64,000 nt of DNA. It comes from Ziziphus jujuba. Its lineage: Eukaryota > Streptophyta > Magnoliopsida > Rosales > Rhamnaceae. This document shows, piece after piece, positions 45,602 to 55,084 of the stretch; position 1 is the first letter of the stretch, and each line of letters begins with the position of its first letter. A model generated the notes under the pieces. It ran no database searches, was not told where the DNA came from, and saw nothing but the letters and a program-made list of their open reading frames with translations. The translations under genes and the position numbers were made by a program. The DNA lies in assembly GCF_031755915.1 (NCBI RefSeq), contig NC_083382.1, positions 4,650,001 to 4,714,000 on the forward strand. Direction: 5' to 3'.

Positions 45602-48600
45602 GTTTTTGTGTCTAAACATGAAGAGGAGGAGGATTAGACATGAAGAATCAATGGAGGCTGCATTTGTGTCTAAACAACATCAAAAGACACAAAATCAAAA
45701 GAAGAACAAGCTTAAGGTCATAACGGAGAAAGGTGAAACTAGCAAACCCGAGAGGAAGTCCTATGAACCTTGTCACCATTGCAAGAAGAAAGGTCATCAT
45801 CCAAGAAGGTGTTGGTGGAGGCCGGATGCATTTTGCCATAAATGCCAACAAAAGGGTCATGTGGAGAGAGTATGCAAGGCAAACAAGAAAGATAAGCAAC
45901 AAGCAAATGTTGCTAAAGATAATGCAAGTGATAGTGAATCCGAAGAGTTGTTTGTTGCTACTTGTTTTAGTAGCATCAAGAATGATGAAGGATGGATCAT
46001 TGATAGTGGAGCAACACACCATATGTCTCACAAGCATGAGTGGTTCACAAACTTGGATAGGAGCAGCCACAACAAAGTCAAAATTGAAAATGGAGCCTTG
46101 ATGGAAGTGAAAGGCAAAGGACATGTGGTGATACACACCACCAAAGGTATCAAAACTATCCATGATGTTCTCTATGTACCTTCTTTATGTGAGAACTTAC
46201 TTAGTGTAGGTCAAATGCTTGAGAATAAATATGCATTACACTTCTCAAACATGACATGCACTATAGTTGATCCACATGGAAATGAATTAATGTGTGTTGG
46301 AATGAAGAACAAGAATTTTAGGTTGAATATGGATGAAAATGGTGCATCGGTTGCATTGAACACAAAAGTTGAGAACACCTCTCAACTTTGGCATAAAAGA
46401 CTAGGCCATGCTAGCTTTAAGTCATTGGTAGGCACACATGAACTTGTTAGAGACATGCCATTGGTGGAGAAGCAAGAACATGTGTGTGAAGTGTGTCAAA
46501 AAGGAAAGCATACTAGGCTAGCATTTCAATCTTGTTCTTGGAGATCAAAGGAGAGGCTAGGACTTATACATTCGGATATTTGTGGTCCTATGAGTGTTCC
46601 ATCCTTAAATGGCAGCAAGTATTTCATAACTTTCATTGATGATTACTCAAGAATGTGTTGGGTGTATTTCCTTGAAAGAAAATCACAAGCTTTGGAGAAG
46701 TTTGTAGAATTTATGAAGTTAGTGCAAAATCAATCCGGTTGCACTATAAAGGTGTTAAGGACGGACAACGGTGGGGAATACACAAGTGAGGCTTTCAAAC
46801 AACTTTGTAAGGATCATGGTATAGTTCATCAATTCACTACACCATACACACCACAACAAAATGGTGTATGTGAAAGGAAGAACCGTACCATCATGGAGAT
46901 GGCTAGATGTTTGTTGTTTGAAAGTGGCTTGCCAAAGAAGTTTTGGGCTGAAGGAGTTAATAAATCCATCTACATCCAAAATAGGCTTTACTCCAAGTCT
47001 TTGAGGAGTAAAACCCCATTTGAGCTTTGGTTTGGATATAAGCCTTCTCTTGATCATCTAAGGGTATTTGGAAGCATTTGTTACATCCTAGTACCACAAG
47101 AGAAGAGAGGAAAGCTTGATGAAAGGTCACAAGTTGGTGTTTTGGTTGGCTATAATGATGTGACCAAGGGATATAGAGTGTATAACTTGGAAACCAAGAA
47201 ACTTGTGATAAGTAGAGATGTGAAAGTTGATGAGGAAGCTAAATGGGTTTGTAGTAAGGAGGAGTTGGCTAGTATGGATGAAGACAATCGGCTTGAAGCT
47301 CATGATAATGATGAGGAACAAGGAAATGATGAAGGTGCTGCCCATGATGATGAATATGATGAGAATGAGCTAGAAATCTCCATAGGGGCTGATTTGGAGA
47401 TTGGTGATGGTGTGAGAGGCACAAGACCTCTTAATGAGATTTATGAAAGGTGTAATGTGGCATTGAGTGATCCAATCAATGTCCATGAGGCTATGGCAAG
47501 AAAAGAGTGGAGACAAGCCATGCAAGATGAAATCGATGTGATAAACAAGAATGACACTTGGAGCTTGGTAACAAAACCGAAGGGAAAGAATGCTATTGGG
47601 GTGAAGTGGATCTTTAGGACCAAGTACAATCCGGATGGGTCCATAAATAAGCACAAGGCAAGGCTTGTTGTCAAAGGATATGCACAACAAGCCGGTGTGG
47701 ATTATGGAGAGACTTTTGCACCGGTTGCAAGGATGGAAACCATAAGACTTCTTCTTGCAATTTCGGCACAAAAGTCTTGGAAAGTATATCACCTTGATGT
47801 GAAGTCAGCCTTCTTGAATGGAATATTGAAGGAGGAGGTCTATGTTATGCAACCCGAAGGTTTTGTGAAGAAAGGAAGTGAAGAGAAGGTATACAAGCTA
47901 CACAAGGCCTTGTATGGCCTTAAACAAGCTCCTAGAGCATGGTATGCCAAGATAGATGGTTTTTTGACAAAGCATGGATTTAGGAGGAGTCCTAATGAGC
48001 CTACATTGTATATTAGGACTCATGGTTGCATGGTGTTGGTGTCTCTTTATGTTGATGACCTCCTAGTGACCGGTGGTAATGAGAAAGAAGTGAGCAATTT
48101 CAAAAGTGAGCTAGAATTGAACTTTGAGATGTCTAGCCTTGGAGAGATGAAATACTTTCTTGGAATTGAAGTTGTCCAATCATCCAAGGGCATCTTCATA
48201 TCTCAAGAAAGCTATGTGAAGGAGTTGCTCAAGAAGTTTGACATGGAGGATTGTAATAGCGTTGCCACACCTATGAATGAAGGCACCAAGTTGGTGAAGG
48301 ATGATGATTCTCCAAAGGTAAATCCTTCCATCTATAGAAGTTTAATTGGTAGCCTTTTATATGTATGCTCTACTAGACCGGATATCATGTTTAGTGTGGC
48401 TGTTTTTTCAAGATTTATGCATAGTCCATCACAAAATCATCTTAGTTGTGCAAAAAGAATCCTAAGGTATTTGAAAGGTACTAGTGATTTTGGTATATGG
48501 TACAAGGATGGCATGAATGAAGCTTTGCTTGGTTATAGTGATAGTGATTGGGCTGGTTCTTTGGATGATAGCAAGAGCACATCGGACTACATTTACACTC

Positions 48601-49010
48601 TTGGAAATGGTCCTTTCTCATGGAATTCCAAGAAGCAACAAACCGTTGCACAAAGCACCGCGGAAGCCGAGTATATTGCTTGCTCAAGTTGTGCTAATCA
48701 AGGTGTTTGGCTTAGGAAATTATTGGAGGACTTGAGCTTGAAGCAAGAGGAAGCCACGGTAATATTGTGTGACAATACTTCAGCAATAGCAATTGCACAA
48801 AATCCAGTCCAACATGGGAGGACCAAGCATATACCGGTCAAGTATCATTCCTTAAGGGAATTTGAAGCAAGTGGTGAAGTGAAGTTGGAGTATGTGACGT
48901 TCGAGGAGAACTTGGCGGATATCTTCACCAAGCCATTGGGAAAGAAGAGATTTGAGATATTGAGAGGACTTCTCAATGTCTCATACAAAATTGCCAAGGA
49001 GGAGTGTTGA
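45600..49010 (+). CDS. Copia gag-pol polyprotein (gag C-terminus, PR, INT, RT, RNase H)
   Basis: An open frame of 1136 codons without a stop. Zinc knuckles CHHCKKKGHHPRRC (about residues 58-71) and CHKCQQKGHVERVC (79-92) belong to gag. The aspartic protease has DSGATHHM (about 135). Integrase has WHKRLGHAS with a following CxxC, and RTDNGGEY (about 385). Reverse transcriptase has KHKARLVVKGYAQ and YVDDLLVTG (about 817). RNase H has YSDSDWAGSLDDSKST (about 978). The end has ADIFTKPLG (about 1105). The domain order INT-RT identifies Ty1/copia. The first codons are not a natural start: the frame begins in gag at the truncation, and TTTGTGTCTAAACA occurs twice (about 45605 and 45664). Lack of stops suggests recent insertion or recent purifying selection. 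Confidence 0.95.
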   Translation: MFLCLNMKRRRIRHEESMEAAFVSKQHQKTQNQKKNKLKVITEKGETSKPERKSYEPCHHCKKKGHHPRRCWWRPDAFCHKCQQKGHVERVCKANKKDKQQANVAKDNASDSESEELFVATCFSSIKNDEGWIIDSGATHHMSHKHEWFTNLDRSSHNKVKIENGALMEVKGKGHVVIHTTKGIKTIHDVLYVPSLCENLLSVGQMLENKYALHFSNMTCTIVDPHGNELMCVGMKNKNFRLNMDENGASVALNTKVENTSQLWHKRLGHASFKSLVGTHELVRDMPLVEKQEHVCEVCQKGKHTRLAFQSCSWRSKERLGLIHSDICGPMSVPSLNGSKYFITFIDDYSRMCWVYFLERKSQALEKFVEFMKLVQNQSGCTIKVLRTDNGGEYTSEAFKQLCKDHGIVHQFTTPYTPQQNGVCERKNRTIMEMARCLLFESGLPKKFWAEGVNKSIYIQNRLYSKSLRSKTPFELWFGYKPSLDHLRVFGSICYILVPQEKRGKLDERSQVGVLVGYNDVTKGYRVYNLETKKLVISRDVKVDEEAKWVCSKEELASMDEDNRLEAHDNDEEQGNDEGAAHDDEYDENELEISIGADLEIGDGVRGTRPLNEIYERCNVALSDPINVHEAMARKEWRQAMQDEIDVINKNDTWSLVTKPKGKNAIGVKWIFRTKYNPDGSINKHKARLVVKGYAQQAGVDYGETFAPVARMETIRLLLAISAQKSWKVYHLDVKSAFLNGILKEEVYVMQPEGFVKKGSEEKVYKLHKALYGLKQAPRAWYAKIDGFLTKHGFRRSPNEPTLYIRTHGCMVLVSLYVDDLLVTGGNEKEVSNFKSELELNFEMSSLGEMKYFLGIEVVQSSKGIFISQESYVKELLKKFDMEDCNSVATPMNEGTKLVKDDDSPKVNPSIYRSLIGSLLYVCSTRPDIMFSVAVFSRFMHSPSQNHLSCAKRILRYLKGTSDFGIWYKDGMNEALLGYSDSDWAGSLDDSKSTSDYIYTLGNGPFSWNSKKQQTVAQSTAEAEYIACSSCANQGVWLRKLLEDLSLKQEEATVILCDNTSAIAIAQNPVQHGRTKHIPVKYHSLREFEASGEVKLEYVTFEENLADIFTKPLGKKRFEILRGLLNVSYKIAKEEC
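48996..49004 (+). promoter_or_regulatory. Copia polypurine tract
   Basis: AAGGAGGAG directly before the LTR start TGTTG. It is the expected plus-strand primer site. The pol stop codon overlaps the first LTR bases. Confidence 0.82.
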
Positions 49011-50040
49011 AGTGTGGCAATTTTGCCACTTGATGGTGCATGTCACCGGCTAGCATGCACACCTTGGTATCAAATCCTTTCCTTTTATGAGTTTATATTT
49101 TTTTTTGTATGTTTTAATTTATGCAAGGTATATTTTGATAAATTTTTGTGCCTAAGTTATGTATGCAAAAGTATAGGCAAAATTATGCACAAAAGAGTAG
49201 GAATGTTATGCTTGAAATGCCTATGGTGCTGAATTCATAATTTCCAGCAACATAGTTCTACTATTTATCTTATATCTCAGGTTGCAAATGGAGTTTTGGG
49301 CTGAAATTTTGAGGGATGTCTACAGACATATATATAAGACTATGGTTCAAATTTCAGGTCCAAATGACATGGGAAAGTCCATTTTCTATTCCAAACAGAT
49401 TGCTGTATCTGATGGGCCCAGTATGCAGAGTATGGGTCAGTTTTGGAGCTGTTTGGCCCATGATCCGGTTCCAGAACATTCCTATCTCTTGGAACAATAT
49501 TTATTGATGATCAAGGATGTTTCAAACCAAGTTTCATAGGCAGATACAAAGGGAAACTAAGTAGGTGAAGCTAGTTTGGTTGTTTACCCAAACTAGTTAA
49601 ACAATAGGAACTTAGTTCAAACCATGTGCCACCTTTTACTATATTTGGAATAGACATGTTGCAGCTGTTTTTGACCTCTTTTGTGTATGAAAAGTTAGGT
49701 GTTGACCATTTTACTTTTTAAATTTCAAATACTTTACTCATTTTGTAAGCTCACATGCTTGGCATGTGTGAACTAGTTGTAATTTCAAGCTTATATTGCA
49801 AAATGAATGAAATGGCTATAGATCCAAGCCTCATTTTTCAAAAGCAACGTGGTCCCCTTATTCTTATCTCTTCTTCAACATCTTAGAACACTCTAGGAAC
49901 CCTAAAAACCAGAAAACACCATAACCAAAACCTAAAAACACAACTCACACACAACCATTCCCAAGAGTATCACCAAAAGCTTGCTTGTTGCTAACACTTC
50001 AAGCTAGCTTGCTCTTGGTCATAACCTTCTCACCCCAACA
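49005..50040 (+). repeat. Copia 3' LTR, 1036 bp
   Basis: It begins TGTTGAAGTGTGG and ends CACCCCAACA, with the TGTTG/CAACA inverted ends typical of copia LTRs. It starts right after the polypurine tract. With no second LTR in the window the boundaries rest on these ends alone. Confidence 0.82.
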
Positions 50041-50049
50041 TAATTTATA

Positions 50050-52356
50050 TTTTGTAGTTGTGGGGGTTTGAAGCAATCCCTGATTTTGGTAACCAATTTG
50101 CCGACCGGTGGGAAACCCGTTGTCCGAGGATCCTTGGATGGCATGCTACAAGTCAACCGAACCATTTTGCTGTCCATAATTGGTTCACCTCAAATAGCAA
50201 TGTAAGGCAAATTTTTTTTAGACTACATGGTACGACTACATTCAAGTTACATTACCATAGTCAGTTTCCAAATTTACTTTTTTTTCCTTTCTTCATTTCA
50301 TGTAGTATGTTGTGCACTGGAGGTTAGATGCTACCGATGAGGAGAAGACTATGGATTACTGGCGAACAATAGCAGTTAACATACATGAAGTTCGCTACAC
50401 GTCACCTCCACTTGTAGCACCAATAGCCACTGTTGGCGCTAAAGATACGTCCAAAGCTGAGGAGCATTCTAGTGGCCCTCCAGATGCTAATTTTAGGGTA
50501 TGCAATTGTTACTTGCACGCAAATTTGTATTTCATATGTTGTACTAATATATGTTGACTTATGTTTTGGATATTGATATTGATTAGCTTGCTTCCTTGGA
50601 GGCAAAATTTGATGAATTAAATAAAAAGATGGCAACGTTAAGGAAGACGCTTAGTTCTGTTATTGACCAACAAAAGCATCAGGTATCATTTAGACAACTT
50701 AGTATACTTTAGTGTTTCAGCATTATTAAATTATATATTGTAATTCAGCAATTATTTGTTGTTAGAGTTTGGGAACTGCAAAATAACCATTGTGTTTTGC
50801 AGGCCGAACATCATATGCACAGCCATTCACCATCATCTTCGGTTCGACCATCATCCCCTGTGGCACCGTCATTTGGAGAGCAAGCCGAAGAATTTGATGC
50901 ACCCATAGACGGTTCCAATGGTAGGAAGGAGGATGAAGATTGTACTACACCGTTTGAGCCTATCGTACCTGAAAGACCCTATGTGGAGGATTCCTGGGCT
51001 TTGGTGCCATATCGGCCTTTGCATTTCGGGTGGGATATCGATGCTTCAGCTAACAGTCTACACCATGACCAATCAACTGAGATTGAGGTGGAAGATTGGA
51101 CTCATAACGTTGGTGATACAAGCCGATTCAGTAGAGTTTACCACCAGTCACATCACGTCATCTCTTCTTACACCAATCCGTTTAAAAAGAAGGTCAAATT
51201 TAATCTTAATCGACATATTGATGCATCGAAGGAGAGGGCGTTCGATGAGTGGTATAGGGTGGCACCAAAGGAAGCAACCGTGTGTACATCTTAGATGACG
51301 GTGGGAAAGAAATTTTTTGCTGAGCTACTTACCTCTGAAGGATGGTTGAATTCTGATGTAAGTTATATGCTTTATGTTCATGTAAAATCATTGTGTTCCT
51401 ATGTTTGGAATGATGTTTTATTTATCACCTCGCACTTGTTATTTATTTCCTTTAATGTGGTTTTGCAGCATATTGACACTATTTTGTATTTCATACGAAA
51501 AAGGCGGTTTGAGAATGAGAAGATGTTCACCCACACCTGTGCCATATTAGACGTGTTATTTTGGGTAAGATGATAGGATGTTACTGCGTTGCTTAATGTT
51601 ATATTGATGATATTTTATATTGTATATATTTCATTATTTGGTAGTCATCCATCAAAGGGCGTTATCCCATATGGAGGGCATCTCGCAGCACATATTCATG
51701 TGATGCGACCCTTCGTAGCTATGTGCGTGGGAAGTCACCCAAACCTAGCGTGCCATGGCGGAGATGTGATTATGTAAGTCCCTACATATATTTAAAAAAA
51801 TTCTCACTAAGTTTCCCATTTTATGGATAATAAGGTTATGTTCTAATTTGCAGGTGTACATCTCTGTCAACAATGGAGGCATGCATTGGTTGGCAGCATG
51901 TGTGGACTCGAAGGCCCGACATATTGATTTATAAGATCCAAATATGGGAAATAAATATGTTCAGAATAAAGAGTTGAACATGTGGAATGCCTTACGTATA
52001 TGCTGCCTTACCTATTGAAGGATGGGGGATATTACGAGAAGAATCCGGACATGCCTCCCACTTTAGAGCCATTCACGATGACCATGATCAAAGATGCACC
52101 CTGCCAAGATAATGGGTATGAATGTGTTGTCATTTCAAACAACTTCTATTGCTGCTGTTTTATTATGGTTACGTGTGGAAATACATGTGGTTGGTTTTCA
52201 TTAATGCTATTCTGCAGGGGTGATTGTGGCGTCTACGCTTTGAAATTTATTGAATACAAGAGTAGTGAGGAGAATCCTTCATTTGGCCAGCAAGACATTA
52301 TTTTTTTAAGAAAAAAATATGCTGTTGATTTGTACTTTAATAAACTTTCAATGTAG
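50050..52356 (+). pseudogene. MULE-associated DUF1985/Ulp1 (C48 protease-like) gene, 5'-truncated
   Basis: Exons separated by GT-AG introns: LWGFEAIPDFGNQFADRW with WHATSQPNHFAVHNWF (end of a DUF1985-like region), YVVHWRLDATDEEKTMDYW, a coiled-coil-like LASLEAKFDELNKKMATLRK, an acidic/Pro-rich linker, then the peptidase region: KKFFAELLTSEGWLNSD, HIDTILYFIRKRR, VYISVNNGGMHWLAACVDSK and GDCGVYALKFIEY. The His of MHW and the Cys of DCGVY are the expected catalytic positions. Stops at 51292 (CTS then TAG) and near 51932 (DL then TAA) break it. The N-terminal half is cut off by the copia LTR. Ulp1-like genes of this kind are known in plant MULEs. The nearby mudrA pseudogene is convergent with it. 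Confidence 0.85.
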
Positions 52357-52479
52357 ATCGTATGTTTAATGTTATGACACTCTATACTAATGTTATCTTA
52401 ATATACTGAACCTATCTTTTATAATGATAACCGTTGAAAAAAAAAAAAGAGAAAAGAAGACCCTCGGTTGTGATAAAAA
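52357..52479. other. 3' flank of the Ulp1-like gene
   Basis: AT-rich, with an A-run at 52438-52450. No feature beyond a presumed 3' untranslated region. Confidence 0.4.
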
Positions 52480-54716
52480 TTAAATCAAAGATGATTACCG
52501 ATGGTGCATCTATAATTCCCGATTCACCATCGGTAATTACCGAAACGCTTTCGGTAATATGAATTAACATTTTTTTTTCTCCAAATACTTAGCTAATGGG
52601 GTGTTTCCGGCAACAACATGCAAATTATACATTCATCAATGCCCCCAAACATCAAAACCCCAAATCTTCAGAAAACATTCTCCAATTGGCAAAAATATTT
52701 AATTAACGTAGGTTTCATCGGTAATTACCGAAACCCCAGTGGTAATCACATTTTACCATTGTTATGGCCCCACAAGTCCCATAATGTGTGTTAAATCCAA
52801 ATACATACAAAATATGGATTCTCAAATTATCCTAATGAGAGAAAATCCCAAAATTACTTAAAAAGTTCTCAAATTGGCCAAAAAATACGATGACTATAGA
52901 CCTTCGGTAATTACCGATGAAACCTTCGGTAACCAACATATACTCTCTGGAAAAATTACCGTAGGTTTTGTCGGTAATTACCGAAACCCCTATGGTAATC
53001 ACATTTTACCAATTTTTTGGTCCCCACAAGTCCCCTTACGTGTGTTAAATGAAAAACCATGCAAAATATGGATTCTAAAATTATCCTAAGGAGGGAACAC
53101 CCCAAAATCTCTGAAAAAGTTCTCAAATTGGCCAAAAAAATACGATGACTGTAGACCTTTGGTAATTATCGATGAAACCTTCGGTAACCAACATATACCC
53201 TCTGGAAAAATTATCGTAGGTTTCATCAGTAATTACCGAAACCCCAGTGATAATCACATTTTACCAATGTTATGGCCCCCACAAGTCCCATAATGTGTGT
53301 TAAATGCAAAAACATGCAAAATATGGATTCTAAAATTATCCTAAGGAGGGAAAACCCCAAAATCTCTGAAAAAATTCTAAAATTGGCCAAAACAATACGA
53401 TGACTATAGACCTTCGGTAATTACCGATGAAACCTTCGGTAACCAACATATACCCTCTGGAAAAATTACCGTAGGTTTCATCGATAATTACCGAAGGTCT
53501 ACAGTCATCGTATTTGTTTGGCCAATTTGCGAACTTTTTAAGCAATTTTAGGATTTTCTCTCATTACGATCATTTGATAACCCATATTTTGCATGTTTTA
53601 GCATTTAACACACGTAAGGGGACATGTGGGGACCAAAAAATTGGTAAAATGTGATTACCACTGGGGTTTCGGTAATTACCAACGAAACCTACGGTAATTT
53701 TTCCAAAGAGTATATGTTGGTTACCGAAGGTTTCATTGGTAATTACCGTCATCGTATTTTTTTGGCCAATTTGAGAACTTCTTCAGAGATTTTGGGCTTT
53801 TCCCTCCTTAGGATAATTTTAGAATCCATATTTTGCATGTATTAGCATTTAACACACATTATGGGACTTGTGGGGGCCATAACATTGGTAAAATGTGATT
53901 ACCACTGGGGTTTCTGTAATTACCGATGAAATATACGATAATTTTTCCAGAGGGTATATGTTGGTTACCGAAGGTTTCATCGGTAATTACCGAAGGTCTA
54001 CAGTCATCATATTTTTTTGGCCAATTTGAGAACTTTTTAAGAAATTTTGGAATTTTCTCTCCTTAAGATAATTTTAGAATCCATATTTTGCATGTTTTTG
54101 CATTTAACACCCGTAAAGGGACTTATGAGGTCCAAAAAATTGGTAAAATGTGATTACCATAAGGGTTTCGGTAATTACCGATGAAACTTACGGTAATTTT
54201 TCCAGAGAGTATATGTTGGTTACCGAAGGTTTCATCGGTAATTACCAAAGGTCTACAGTCATCGTATATTTTTGGCCAATTTGAGAACTTTTTTAGAGAT
54301 TTTAGGGTTTTCCCTCCTTAGGATAATTTTAGAATCCATATTTTGCATATTTTTGCATTTAACACACATTATGGGACTTGTGGGGGCCATAACATTGGTA
54401 AAATGTGATTACCACAGGGGTTGCGGTAATTGCCGATGAAACCTACGATAATTTTTTCAGAGGGTATATGTTGGTTACCGAAGGTTTCATCGGTAATTAC
54501 TGAAGGTCTACAGTCATCATATTTTTTTGGCCAATTTGAGAACTTTTTAAGTAATTTTGGGATTTTCTCTCCTTCGGATAATTTTAGAATCCATATTTTG
54601 CATGGTTTTGCATTTAACACACGTAAGGGGACTTATGGGGCCCAAAAAATTGGTAAAATGTGATTACCATAGGGGTTTCGGTAATTACCGACGAAACCTA
54701 CAGTAATTTTTGAAGC
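52480..54716. repeat. GGTAATTACC inverted array, right block
   Basis: Forward units run from about 52690 to 53450 (markers near 52904, 53156 and 53411). From about 53475 to 54716 the units are the reverse complement (markers near 53740, 53990, 54245 and 54500). The turn is at about 53453: AGACCTTCGGTAATTACCGA (53408) faces TAATTACCGAAGGTCT (53488). Units of about 250-255 bp match the left block at 2771-3782. The first part (52480-52600) is a diverged relative with ACCATCGGTAATTACCGAAA. The array fills the gap between the convergent Ulp1-like and mudrA-like genes. Confidence 0.92.
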
Positions 54717-55084
54717 AAAAATAAATTGGACGTTTTCATTTTTTAATGCCGTTTGATCTCTTACTTTGTCAGAATTTATCATTAATAATGCTACATTTAG
54801 CATGTTATTGGTTGGAACACACATGATTGAAGTTATCGGATGGAATTGTGGTGATTCTTTTACGACGGTGTACAAATGTCAATTATCGACGATGCATCGG
54901 TCATTACCATTGGGTGGTAATATCATCCGTGCAGTAGTAAGAAACATACAAACAACTGAACCAAAAACTTAACACGGAATGATATGTTATCAAAACAATA
55001 CGACAGATGAATTTGACAACAAAAGAACACATAAAACCAACATCTATTATGCCAAAACACATGTTACGCGGTTGAGCAACTAAT
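54717..55084. other. Spacer between array and mudrA-like pseudogene
   Basis: No supported gene. It is presumably the 3' flank of the minus-strand transposase gene. Short frames on both strands have no motif. Confidence 0.4.

Larger units (their letters stand above)
45602..50040 (+). mobile_element. Ty1/copia retrotransposon, 5'-truncated, with 3' LTR
   Basis: It contains the end of gag, complete pol, a polypurine tract and a 3' LTR. The 5' LTR, primer-binding site and most of gag are missing. R4 sequence abuts it at 45601/45602. The right side passes into a different element (Ulp1-like gene) at 50041. A truncated left side and unrelated flanks mean that no target duplication can be tested. 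Confidence 0.93.

Noticed and set aside
45648..48735. Antisense and out-of-frame open stretches across the copia pol (for example 45648-46163 minus, 47370-47792 minus)
   Set aside because: They lie opposite or inside the long pol frame and have no motif of their own.
52480..54716. Centromeric satellite as an explanation of the 250-bp units
   Set aside because: Only about eight units, inverted in the middle, lying between two transposon genes and repeated beside a gene-fragment chimera. An element-internal array fits better.
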